Below, piece after piece: positions 33,377-41,044 of a stretch of 64,000 bases of DNA. Where the stretch lies: the NCBI RefSeq assembly GCF_010729895.1, contig NZ_AP022612.1, positions 1,364,001-1,428,000 of the forward strand, in the 5' to 3' direction. Below the pieces are notes generated by a model that saw nothing but the letters and a program-made list of their open reading frames with translations, was not told the DNA's origin and did no database searches. Origin of the DNA: Mycolicibacterium confluentis (GTDB lineage: Bacteria; Actinomycetota; Actinomycetes; Mycobacteriales; Mycobacteriaceae). Position numbers and translations under genes: made by a program. The first letter of the stretch is position 1. Each line of letters starts with the position of its first letter.

Positions 33377-33592
33377 CCGTGGACACTGCAATTGCCGGCT
33401 ACACCTACGAGGATCCCGCTCTCGCCCCCTCGCCGGTCACGGCCCAAGACCTCGAGTAGCTGTCGGCCAGTCTGCTGTTCGGGCCTGACGACCAGGCCGC
33501 CCTGCGCACGGCCGGTGAAGTGCTGGCGGGACAGACCGAGGCCATCCTCGACGTCTGGTACGGCTTCGTCGGCTCCCATCCGCAGCGCGGGG
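33373..33592 (+). pseudogene. protoglobin-domain protein, interrupted by TAG and truncated
   Basis: A normal start is present: AAAGGAG at 33361-33367 and ATG 33373 overlapping the MOSC stop as ATGA. The frame reads 28 codons (ending TAQDLE), meets TAG at 33457-33459, then continues in the same frame with a clear protoglobin-like segment (FGPDDQAALRTAGEVLAG, then ILDVWYGFVGSHP). It breaks off near 33592, where the excalibur gene begins on the other strand. An intact relative would have about 190-200 residues, so over half is lost. The stop and the truncation both argue for a dead gene. Confidence 0.8.
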
Positions 33593-33787
33593 TCAGGCTT
33601 CGCACGCAATTCCGTCGCCGTCGCGGTCTCCGCCGGACCAGTAGTAGTCGCTGCCCTGCGGGATGTTGTAGTGGCCGGCCTGCTTGGCCTCGGTGCAGTT
33701 GCGGAACGGCGCTTCTGCCGTGGCCGACGGTGCTCCGGCGAGTGCGGCCAGGACCAGCGTCGCGGCGATCATTGAAGTGCGAAACAC
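33593..33787 (-). CDS. secreted excalibur calcium-binding domain protein
   Basis: The protein has 64 residues. A signal peptide (residues 1-24, MIAATLVLAALAGAPSATAEA) is followed by one excalibur domain: FRNCTEAKQAGHYNIPQG and then DRDGDGIACE, the EF-hand-like Asp-rich loop. GTG 33787 has GGGGGAGAGC just upstream. The two Cys are expected to form a disulfide outside the cell. Its 3' end abuts the broken protoglobin gene, so it, or the rearrangement that brought it in, lies at the truncation point. Its partner is unknown. Confidence 0.85.
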   Translation of the reverse strand: MFRTSMIAATLVLAALAGAPSATAEAPFRNCTEAKQAGHYNIPQGSDYYWSGGDRDGDGIACEA

Positions 33788-34468
33788 GCTCTCCCCCTTT
33801 GGATGTTAAATTTACGTTCGCGTCATGCTGGCCGTACCCTAGTGCGGACCGGGTCAAGATCGCCAGCGTTTTCGCGATTTCAGTCTGGTCGCCTCCGGCG
33901 GACGTCGCCGTCCTCGTTTCCAGATTCGACCCGGCTGCCTCCCGTCGTCGATTGCTGACGTGTCCGCCGGCGATCGCTGTTCTTTGTCCCGGCCGGCCCC
34001 GCCAGGCCCATGCGGTGGCCTTCAGTGTGATCAACCGGGGCGAGCGCATGAAGCGGCGAACGATGCAGGGGATGGCCGAAGTAGTGGTGGTGCTCGGGGC
34101 CGGGGCGGTGGGGTCGCGCGGTGGCGGTGGGCGGGGCCTGTTCAGCGGGACGTACGTCGTCGCTCAGTTTGGCGACTCGGTCCTCGTCGCCTTGGAGTTT
34201 CCGGAAGGCGATGCCGTCGGTACGGGACTGGAGGCACGGCGTCAGAAACTGGATTGGCAACTGGCTGGCAACGAACGCAGGAGATCCCCGGCTGCGGGAC
34301 GGGCGCCGGCACTCCGACAGCGGTGGCCGGCGGCCACGTGCGGGAGTTGACGGGTGTCGGCCGGGACGTGCCCCGCCGCGAACCTGACCGCGGTCTGGTC
34401 ACGCGTCGGGGACTGAACCGGGCGCCGGGGAGGGGCTGTGTGGGCTGCGCGGGCGGATCACCCCCGAT
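33788..34468. other. 680-nt stretch without a supported gene
   Basis: The first ~60 nt are AT-richer and probably hold the excalibur promoter on the minus strand. A frame from ATG 34048 to 34350 (plus, 100 codons) has high third-position GC and could be a small gene, but it matches no family I know and its C-terminal part is low complexity. A minus-strand frame at 33880-34260 is equally unsupported. Decayed remnant of a rearranged segment is the likeliest reading. Confidence 0.4.
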
Positions 34469-34511
34469 AAAACAACAGGTCAGGCCATAAAACGGCCTGA
34501 CCTCTTGTTTT
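34469..34511. terminator. bidirectional hairpin terminator
   Basis: An 18-bp stem with one mismatch (core AGGTCAGGCC) and a 7-nt ATAAAAC loop is flanked by A-rich and T-rich sides. It serves tRNA-Gly on the minus strand and any transcript coming from the left. Confidence 0.85.
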
Positions 34512-34516
34512 CTCAG

Positions 34517-34587
34517 AGCGGGCGACGGGAATCGAACCCGCGTAGCTAGTTTGGAAGACTAGGGCTCTACCATTGAGCTACGCCCGC
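34517..34587 (-). tRNA. tRNA-Gly (anticodon TCC)
   Basis: The minus strand folds as a 71-nt cloverleaf: acceptor GCGGGCG pairs with CGCCCGC, the anticodon loop is CTTCCAA, and the T loop is TTCGATT. No CCA is encoded, as is common in mycobacteria. It diverges from tRNA-Pro. Confidence 0.95.
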
Positions 34588-34741
34588 GTGTTGTGCTCGA
34601 GCCAGAACTGTACGGCCCGTCCGAGATCATATTCAACTCAGGTCCCGGTCACGGCTTTGCGTGTCCCAGGTGACTTGGCTCTGTGCTGCATGCAGGCCGT
34701 AGGATGCCGTGGGCTTTCCTAACGAACGTCCGACCAGCATT

Positions 34742-34815
34742 CGGGGTGTAGCGCAGCTTGGTAGCGCATCCGCTTTGGGAGCGGAAGGCCGCAGGTTCAA
34801 ATCCTGTCACCCCGA
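34742..34815 (+). tRNA. tRNA-Pro (anticodon TGG)
   Basis: A 74-nt cloverleaf: acceptor CGGGGTG pairs with CACCCCG, the anticodon loop is TTTGGGA, and the T loop is TTCAAAT. It lies 52 nt before tig, as in M. tuberculosis. Confidence 0.95.
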
Positions 34816-34867
34816 CCGAGTACGACCCGTAAGACGCCCAGATAGACCCATCCGAGGAGTTAGCGAA

Positions 34868-36271
34868 GTGAAGAGCACCGTCGAGCAGTTGAGCCCCACC
34901 CGGGTGCGCCTGAACGTGGAGGTCCCGTTCGACGAGCTCGAACCCGATTTCGATCGCGCGTTCAAGCAGTTGGCCCAGCAGGTCCGGCTGCCCGGCTTCC
35001 GTCCCGGCAAGGCCCCGCGCAAGCTGCTCGAGGCCCGCGTCGGCCGCGCCGCAGTGCTCGAGCAGGTCGTCAACGACGCGCTGCCGGCCCGCTACAGCGA
35101 GGCCGTCACCTCCACCGAGGTCAAGCCGCTGGGCCAGCCCGAGATCGAGATCACCAAGCTCGAGGACGGCCAGGAACTGGTGTTCACCGCTGAGGTCGAC
35201 ATCCGCCCCGAGATCACGCTGCCCGACCTGAGCGCCCTGAAGATCACGGTCGACCCGGTCGAGGTCGCCGACGAGGACGTCGAGAAGGAACTGGAGTCGC
35301 TGCGCGCCCGGTTCGGCACCCTCAAGAGCGTCGAGCGCGCGGTCGCCAACGGTGACTTCGTGTCGATCGACCTGTCGGCCACCGTCGAGGGTGAGGACGT
35401 GCCCGAGGCCAAGACCGAGGGCCTGTCGCACGAGGTGGGCTCGGGTCAGCTCATCGAGGGCCTCGACGACGCCATCATCGGCCTGTCGGTCGACGAGACC
35501 AAGGTTTTCACCACCAAGCTCGTGGCGGGCCCGCACGCCGGCCAGGACGCGGAGGTGACCGTCACGGTCAAGTCCGTGAAGGAACGTGAACTGCCCGAGG
35601 CCGACGACGAGTTCGCTCAGCTGGCCAGCGAGTTCGACACCATCGACGAGCTCAAGAACAACCTCACCGAGCAGGTGACCCGCTTCAAGAGCATCCAGCA
35701 GGCCGAGAAGATCCGCGACGCCGCGCTGGAGACCCTGCTCGAGCAGGTCGAGGTGCCGCTGCCCGAGAAGATCGTGCAGGCCCAGATCGACGACACCGTG
35801 CACAACGCGATTCACGGTCTGGACCACGACGAGGCCAAGTTCGAGGAGGCGCTCAAGGAGCAGGGCTCCTCGCGCGAGGAGTTCGACGCCGACACGCGCA
35901 GCAACGCCGAGAAGGCCGTCAAGACCCAGCTGCTGATGGACGCCATCGCCGACGACCTGGACATCCAGGTCGGCCAGCAGGACATCACCGAGCGCCTGGT
36001 GCTCATGTCGCGTCAGTACGGCATCGAGCCGCAGCAGCTCATCCAGCTCCTGCAGCAGAACAACCAGCTCCCGGCCATGTACGCCGACGTGCGTCGTGGG
36101 CTGACGGTGGCCGCGGTCGTCGAGGCCGCGACGGTCACCGACACGGCGGGCAACGTGATCGACACCACCGAGTTCTTCGGCTCCGGTGACGACGCGGCCG
36201 ACGAGGACGAGGCTGATGAGGCTGAGGCTGATGAGGCCGCCGCTGCAGAGGACGCCGACACCAACGCGTGA
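34868..36271 (+). CDS. tig: trigger factor chaperone
   Basis: The protein has 467 residues. The N-terminal ribosome-binding domain carries the signature [16 protein letters not shown]. The FKBP-type prolyl isomerase domain is at ~150-250. The C-terminal chaperone arms follow, then an acidic tail of Asp, Glu and Ala. It binds nascent chains at the ribosome exit. GTG 34868 has GAGGAG about 8 nt upstream and gives the expected [14 protein letters not shown]-terminus. The frame stays open upstream through tRNA-Pro, but that is not coding. It leads the conserved tig-clpP1-clpP2 proteostasis block (Rv2462c-Rv2460c). Confidence 0.97.
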   Translation: MKSTVEQLSPTRVRLNVEVPFDELEPDFDRAFKQLAQQVRLPGFRPGKAPRKLLEARVGRAAVLEQVVNDALPARYSEAVTSTEVKPLGQPEIEITKLEDGQELVFTAEVDIRPEITLPDLSALKITVDPVEVADEDVEKELESLRARFGTLKSVERAVANGDFVSIDLSATVEGEDVPEAKTEGLSHEVGSGQLIEGLDDAIIGLSVDETKVFTTKLVAGPHAGQDAEVTVTVKSVKERELPEADDEFAQLASEFDTIDELKNNLTEQVTRFKSIQQAEKIRDAALETLLEQVEVPLPEKIVQAQIDDTVHNAIHGLDHDEAKFEEALKEQGSSREEFDADTRSNAEKAVKTQLLMDAIADDLDIQVGQQDITERLVLMSRQYGIEPQQLIQLLQQNNQLPAMYADVRRGLTVAAVVEAATVTDTAGNVIDTTEFFGSGDDAADEDEADEAEADEAAAAEDADTNA

Positions 36272-36362
36272 AGCTGTGAGCGAAAGCGCGTGTCCTCCGG
36301 CATGCGCACCGCCGCAGGTTCGTTAGTGTCGGTCGAGAACACATACGAGAAAGCAGGTAGCC

Positions 36363-36956
36363 GTGACTGAAATGCGTTCCGGTGCGATGGGCCTGAACCT
36401 TACGGATTCGGTCTATGAGCGGTTGCTCGCCGAGCGGATCATCTTCCTGGGCACCCAGGTCGACGATGACATCGCCAATCGGCTCTGCGCGCAGATTCTT
36501 CTGCTCGCCGCCGAGGATCCGACCAAGGACATCAACCTCTACATCAACTCGCCGGGTGGTTCGGTGACGGCCGGTATGGCCATCTACGACACCATGGTGC
36601 TGGCACCCTGCGACGTCGCGACCTACGCGATGGGTCTGGCCGCCTCGATGGGTGAGTTCCTGCTCGCTGCGGGCACCAAGGGCAAGCGGTTCGCCCTGCC
36701 GCACGCGCGGATCATGATGCACCAGCCGTCCGCCGGCATCGGTGGCAGCGCCGCCGACATCGCGATCCAGGCCGAGCAGTTCGCTCTGACCAAGAAGGAG
36801 ATGAACCGGCTCAACGCCGAGTTCACCGGCCAGTCGCTGGAGCGCATCGAGGCCGACGCGGATCGTGACCGCTGGTTCACCGCGTCGGAGGCCCTCGAGT
36901 ACGGCTTCGTCGACCACATCATCACCCGCGCCCACTTGAACGGGAGTGCCTCATGA
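36363..36956 (+). CDS. clpP1: ATP-dependent Clp protease proteolytic subunit 1
   Basis: The protein has 197 residues. The catalytic triad is Ser95 (GLAASMGEF), His120 (RIMMHQPS) and an Asp near 169 (DRDRWFT). GTG 36363 follows AGCAGG. In mycobacteria ClpP1 forms a heptamer that is active only when stacked on a ClpP2 heptamer, and both are essential. Its stop overlaps the clpP2 ATG as ATGA, keeping the two subunits in step. The start is set by the MTEMRS N-terminus, which is processed in the mature protein. Confidence 0.97.
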   Translation: MTEMRSGAMGLNLTDSVYERLLAERIIFLGTQVDDDIANRLCAQILLLAAEDPTKDINLYINSPGGSVTAGMAIYDTMVLAPCDVATYAMGLAASMGEFLLAAGTKGKRFALPHARIMMHQPSAGIGGSAADIAIQAEQFALTKKEMNRLNAEFTGQSLERIEADADRDRWFTASEALEYGFVDHIITRAHLNGSAS

Positions 36957-37624
36957 CCCAGTCTCACATCGGCGCTCAGGCTCCGCACGGCATGGCCGCG
37001 CCCTCGCCGCAGTCGCGCTACATCCTGCCGTCGTTCATCGAGCACTCCAGCTTCGGTGTCAAGGAGTCCAACCCGTACAACAAGCTGTTCGAGGAGCGCA
37101 TCATCTTCCTCGGTGTGCAGGTGGACGACGCGTCGGCCAACGACATCATGGCCCAGCTTCTGGTGCTCGAGTCGCTGGATCCCGACCGCGACATCACGAT
37201 GTACATCAACTCCCCGGGTGGGTCGTTCACGTCGCTGATGGCGATCTACGACACCATGCAGTACGTCCGCGCCGACATCCAGACCGTGTGCCTGGGCCAG
37301 GCCGCGTCGGCCGCCGCCGTGCTGCTGGCCGCGGGCACACCCGGCAAGCGGATGGCGCTGCCGAACGCCCGCGTCCTGATCCACCAGCCCGCCGTCGGCG
37401 GTGCGATCCAGGGTCAGGTCTCCGATCTGGAGATCCAGGCCGCTGAGATCGAGCGCATGCGCACTTTGATGGACACCACGCTGGCGCGACACACGGGTCG
37501 TGCGCCCGAGCAGATCCGCAAGGACACCGACCGCGACAAGATTCTGACGGCCGAAGAGGCCAAGGAATACGGCATCATCGACACCGTGCTGGAGTACCGC
37601 AAGCTGTCCGCTCAGCTCGCCTGA
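36953..37624 (+). CDS. clpP2: ATP-dependent Clp protease proteolytic subunit 2
   Basis: The protein has 223 residues, longer than ClpP1 by an N-terminal propeptide-like extension (first ~25 residues). The triad includes Ser119 ([11 protein letters not shown]) and His144 ([10 protein letters not shown]). ClpX and ClpC1 dock on the ClpP2 face of the mixed tetradecamer. ATG 36953 overlaps the clpP1 stop. A strong hairpin terminator lies 14 nt after its stop. clpX follows about 1.2 kb downstream, separated by a GPVGP-repeat gene and a gene-free stretch. Confidence 0.97.
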   Translation: MTQSHIGAQAPHGMAAPSPQSRYILPSFIEHSSFGVKESNPYNKLFEERIIFLGVQVDDASANDIMAQLLVLESLDPDRDITMYINSPGGSFTSLMAIYDTMQYVRADIQTVCLGQAASAAAVLLAAGTPGKRMALPNARVLIHQPAVGGAIQGQVSDLEIQAAEIERMRTLMDTTLARHTGRAPEQIRKDTDRDKILTAEEAKEYGIIDTVLEYRKLSAQLA

Positions 37625-37638
37625 CCGCCAGAACACAG

Positions 37639-37675
37639 ACTCGACCCCGGTTCGCATCGCGAGCCGGGGTCGAGT
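37639..37675 (+). terminator. hairpin terminator after clpP2
   Basis: A 17-bp stem with one G-T pair (outer ACTCGACCCCGG) and a 3-nt ATC loop is followed by GTTTG. Confidence 0.85.
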
Positions 37676-37793
37676 GTTTGGCGCCCCCGGGCGGATGCGA
37701 CGTTCCTTAATTGCCGTTTGTGTCAAAACTGCCTCCCTGGCGATGGTCAGGTGAGATCCTTGATCCGTCAAGAACCTGTGGGAGGTGGCAGTG

Positions 37794-38141
37794 ATGCCGA
37801 TCAACGGACGACGCGTGACGCTGGTAGCGCTGACGTTTGGTGCCGCGCTGTGCACGCAGGCGGTGTCGCCTGCCATCAGCATGGCCGAAGATCCGGTGTG
37901 TCCGGTCGGGATGTACTGGAACCCGGCAGTGGTCCAATGCCTGCCCTACGGAGTGAACCCCGTCCTCGGCCCGGCCGGTCCGGTAGGGGTTGGCGGTGTC
38001 GGTCCTGTCGGCCCCGGTCCTGTCGGCCCCGGTCCTGTCGGCCCCGGTCCTGTCGGCCCCGGTCCTGTCGGCCCCGGCCCGGTTGGACCCGGTCCGGTCG
38101 GCCCCGGACCAGCCGGGCCTGGGGGACTGGGTCCTCGTTAA
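37794..38141 (+). CDS. secreted protein with GPVGP pentapeptide repeats
   Basis: The protein has 115 residues. A signal peptide (about residues 1-31, VTLVALTFGAALCTQAVSPA) is followed by a short Cys-bounded module (DPVCPVGMYWNPAVVQCLPYG), then about eight GPVGP units to the end. ATG 37794 has GGAGG 8 nt upstream and is preferred over GTG 37785. The Gly-Pro repeats are collagen-like in composition but lack strict G-X-Y triplets. I know no function. It occupies the gap between clpP2 and clpX, where M. tuberculosis has a transporter and mmuM. Confidence 0.75.
   Translation: MPINGRRVTLVALTFGAALCTQAVSPAISMAEDPVCPVGMYWNPAVVQCLPYGVNPVLGPAGPVGVGGVGPVGPGPVGPGPVGPGPVGPGPVGPGPVGPGPVGPGPAGPGGLGPR
38001..38120 (+). 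repeat. 15-nt tandem repeat inside the GPVGP gene
   Basis: Five identical copies of GGTCCTGTCGGCCCC run from 38001 to 38075, followed by three degenerate units to 38120. The repeat is in frame. Perfect copies of this kind usually vary in number between strains. Confidence 0.9.
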
Positions 38142-38789
38142 CGTCAGCGGCTGAACGTGGTCGCGCCGTCGCCGATCACACTCCCAGTTGCGCGGTGCCG
38201 CCCAGGGCGGCCCAGCGATGAAGCCGCCAGCGTCCAGCCGCATCGCATCGATACAGATCGGGCGCGCCAGGTTCGGTCCACCGGCCGTTCGATGACGCTG
38301 AACAATGTGTGACGCCGATCCACACGAGCACGGTGCTGCCAGGCTGGGTGTGTGGTCCACCACCGGCAGCGGCCGGCCGGCGATCGTGTGGTGATCCGGG
38401 CCGGGTCGAGGACCGGAGTCCGAGCGTCGGCAGGGGCCGGAGAAAGGCCTGTCGGGTCCGGTACGGCGCCGGGCGGAGGCGACCGGCGCGGGCCGGTATC
38501 GGCCTTATCGGCGCGACCAGGTGTTTCGTCCTGGCAGGTATCCTGGGGCTCGGTGTGAACATGCGTTTCGACCGCATTTGCGTAACTAGGACAACACGCG
38601 CGGGACACGACCAGCGTGCCGTCGGGCAACAGCTCACCGCGAGAGATATGTTCTCCTGCACGCGAACAAACGGCACCGCCGCGATTCGGCCCTTCGGTCG
38701 CCCCGCGACGGAGCTAGCGGGTAGCGTCGGGTTTACACCCGGGGCAACCCATCAATGAGTGACTGCTACAGGAAGTAGGACCCCCCCAC
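38142..38789. other. 648-nt stretch before clpX without a supported gene
   Basis: Several frames of 130-170 codons exist on both strands, but they are Arg/Pro-rich, mutually overlapping and match nothing I know. The last ~90 nt hold the clpX leader, with AGGA before the start. I see no tRNA, terminator or repeat. A decayed gene is possible. Confidence 0.4.
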
Positions 38790-40076
38790 ATGGCGCGCAT
38801 CGGAGACGGCGGTGACCTGCTGAAGTGCTCGTTCTGCGGAAAGAGTCAGAAGCAGGTCAAGAAGCTCATTGCGGGCCCCGGCGTATACATCTGTGACGAA
38901 TGCATCGACCTGTGCAACGAGATCATCGAGGAAGAGCTTGCTGACGCCGATGACGTCAAGCTCGATGAACTCCCCAAGCCGGCCGAGATCCGCGAGTTCC
39001 TCGAGGGTTACGTCATTGGTCAGGACACTGCCAAGCGGACGCTGGCCGTCGCGGTCTACAACCACTACAAGCGAATCCAGGCAGGCGAGAAGGGCGGCCG
39101 GGACGGGCGCTCGTCGGAGTCGGTCGAGCTGGCCAAGTCCAACATCTTGATGCTCGGCCCGACGGGCTGCGGCAAGACCTACCTGGCGCAGACGCTGGCC
39201 AAGATGCTCAACGTTCCGTTCGCCATTGCCGACGCCACAGCGCTCACCGAGGCTGGTTATGTGGGCGAGGATGTCGAGAACATCCTGCTCAAGCTCATCC
39301 AGGCCGCCGACTACGACGTCAAGCGCGCCGAGACCGGCATCATCTACATCGACGAGGTCGACAAGATCGCCCGCAAGAGCGAGAACCCGTCGATCACGCG
39401 CGATGTGTCGGGTGAGGGTGTGCAGCAGGCGCTGTTGAAGATCCTGGAGGGCACGCAGGCCTCGGTGCCCCCGCAGGGCGGCCGCAAGCACCCGCATCAG
39501 GAGTTCATCCAGATCGACACCACGAACGTGCTGTTCATCGTGGCGGGCGCGTTCGCGGGCCTGGAGAAGATCGTCTCGGATCGGGTCGGCAAGCGCGGTC
39601 TGGGCTTTGGCGCCGAGGTGCGTTCGAAGGCCGAGATCGACACCCAGGACCACTTCGCCGAGGTGATGCCCGAGGATCTGATCAAGTTCGGCCTGATCCC
39701 CGAGTTCATCGGTCGTCTGCCCGTCGTGGCGTCGGTGACCAACCTGGACAAGGAATCGCTGGTGCAGATTCTGTCCGCCCCGAAGAACGCCCTGGTCAAG
39801 CAGTACACCAGGCTCTTCGAGATGGACGGTGTCGAACTGGAGATGACGCCCGAGGCCCTCGACGCGATCGCCGATCAGGCCATCCATCGCGGCACCGGTG
39901 CTCGCGGTCTGCGCGCCATCATGGAAGAGGTGCTCCAGCCCGCGATGTATGACATCCCCAGCCGCGACGACGTCGCCAAGGTGGTCGTCACCAAGGAGAC
40001 CGTCCTCGACAACGTGCTGCCGACGATCGTGCCGCGTAAGCCCTCGCGTTCCGAGCGTCGGGATAAGTCCGCCTGA
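38790..40076 (+). CDS. clpX: Clp protease ATPase subunit ClpX
   Basis: The protein has 428 residues. The N-terminal zinc-binding domain (Cys13, Cys16, Cys35, Cys38) recognises substrates and adaptors. The AAA+ module has Walker A GPTGCGKT at 123-130, Walker [10 protein letters not shown], and the pore and sensor regions ([15 protein letters not shown]). It unfolds tagged proteins and feeds them into ClpP1P2. It is transcribed in the same direction as clpP2 but from its own leader. The C-terminus ([11 protein letters not shown]) is short and basic. A bidirectional hairpin separates it from fdhD. Confidence 0.97.
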   Translation: MARIGDGGDLLKCSFCGKSQKQVKKLIAGPGVYICDECIDLCNEIIEEELADADDVKLDELPKPAEIREFLEGYVIGQDTAKRTLAVAVYNHYKRIQAGEKGGRDGRSSESVELAKSNILMLGPTGCGKTYLAQTLAKMLNVPFAIADATALTEAGYVGEDVENILLKLIQAADYDVKRAETGIIYIDEVDKIARKSENPSITRDVSGEGVQQALLKILEGTQASVPPQGGRKHPHQEFIQIDTTNVLFIVAGAFAGLEKIVSDRVGKRGLGFGAEVRSKAEIDTQDHFAEVMPEDLIKFGLIPEFIGRLPVVASVTNLDKESLVQILSAPKNALVKQYTRLFEMDGVELEMTPEALDAIADQAIHRGTGARGLRAIMEEVLQPAMYDIPSRDDVAKVVVTKETVLDNVLPTIVPRKPSRSERRDKSA

Positions 40077-40158
40077 CGACGATCAAGCGGCGAGGTACGA
40101 GCCGCGTTGAGGAGTCAGGCGAATAGGGACCGCCTAACGCCCTCGGCCACGCCGAAAT

Positions 40159-40203
40159 TGCATCCAGGGTCGTGAATCCGCGAGGATCACGACCCTGAAT
40201 GCA
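40159..40203. terminator. bidirectional hairpin between clpX and fdhD
   Basis: TGCAT and ATGCA form the base, and AGGGTCGTGA pairs with TCACGACCCT above it with small internal loops. It is followed by TTTT on the plus strand. It serves the convergent clpX and fdhD genes. Confidence 0.8.
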
Positions 40204-40225
40204 TTTTCGAGGAGACTGCGCCCGC

Positions 40226-41044
40226 TCAGTCGTGCTTGATGCGGTCGGGTCGGCTGTAGATGTTCATCGACTCGCCGCGCAGAAACGCCACCAGCGTCAA
40301 CCCGGACTGGCTGGCCAGGTCCACCGCCAGAGACGACGGCGCCGACACGGCGGCCATGATCGGGATGCCCGCCATCACGGCCTTCTGCGTCAGCTCGAAC
40401 GACGCCCGCCCGCTGACCAGCAGCACCGTGCCGGTCAAGGGAATCCGGTTGTCCTCCAGCGCCCAGCCGATGACCTTGTCGACCGCGTTGTGCCGGCCGA
40501 TGTCCTCCCGGGTCACCAGCAGTTCGCCGTCAGGGGTGAACAGCGCTGCTCCGTGCAGGCCTCCGGTGCTCGCGAAAACCTTCTGCGCCGCCCGCAGTTT
40601 GGCGGGCAACTCGACCAGAGTGGCGGCTGAGACGACGGTGGGATCGTCGCCGGGAGCGTGGCGGCTGACGGCGGCGACGGCATCCAGCGATGCCTTGCCG
40701 CAGATGCCGCACGACGACGTGGTGTAGAAGTTGCGACGCAGGTCCACGTCGGGCAGTGGCACACCGGGGGCCAACGTCACGTCGAGGACGTTGTAGGTGT
40801 TGGCGCCGTCCTCCGTCGCGCCCCTGCAGTACCGGACGTTCGACACCTCGGCGCGCGCGGCGATGATCCCCTCGGTGAGCAGAAATCCCTGCGCGAGTTC
40901 AACATCCGAACCCGGTGTGCGCATGGTGACGGTCAGTGGAGTGCCGTTGAGGCGGATCTCCAGCGGTTCTTCGACGGCCAGGGTCTCCGGTCGCTGTGTG
41001 ATCTGGGTGGACGACAGGTGGGTGGCCCGCCGCCGTGCGGTCAC
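40226..41044 (-). CDS. fdhD: FdhD sulfurtransferase for formate dehydrogenase
   Basis: The protein has 272 residues. The sulfur-transfer Cys pair is in [13 protein letters not shown], and [11 protein letters not shown] and [14 protein letters not shown] are family signatures. FdhD passes sulfur from IscS-type desulfurases to the bis-MGD cofactor of formate dehydrogenases. GTG 41044 overlaps the stop of the upstream oxidoreductase gene as GTGA, so the maturation factor is made directly with its client. The pair corresponds to Rv2899c-Rv2900c, which lies elsewhere in M. tuberculosis. Confidence 0.95.
   Translation of the reverse strand: MTARRRATHLSSTQITQRPETLAVEEPLEIRLNGTPLTVTMRTPGSDVELAQGFLLTEGIIAARAEVSNVRYCRGATEDGANTYNVLDVTLAPGVPLPDVDLRRNFYTTSSCGICGKASLDAVAAVSRHAPGDDPTVVSAATLVELPAKLRAAQKVFASTGGLHGAALFTPDGELLVTREDIGRHNAVDKVIGWALEDNRIPLTGTVLLVSGRASFELTQKAVMAGIPIMAAVSAPSSLAVDLASQSGLTLVAFLRGESMNIYSRPDRIKHD

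Noticed and set aside
33457-33459. TAG as a recoded (pyrrolysine or readthrough) codon in the protoglobin gene
   Set aside because: The gene is also truncated at about 33592 and no recoding element or machinery is visible, so decay is the simpler reading.
34048-34350. 100-codon plus-strand frame as a real gene
   Set aside because: No ribosome site fit, no family match and a low-complexity end. Kept only as a remark in the gap entry.
34517-34815. tRNA pair as a phage attachment site with an integrated element
   Set aside because: No integrase, no partial tRNA copy and conserved tig synteny directly after the pair.
36272-36362. ClgR-type box upstream of clpP1
   Set aside because: CGCT and GCG-like triplets occur near 36280, but spacing and symmetry do not make a convincing dyad by eye.
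38001-38120. 15-nt direct repeats as a CRISPR or origin iteron array
   Set aside because: They are head-to-tail without spacers and encode GPVGP units in a signal-peptide protein.
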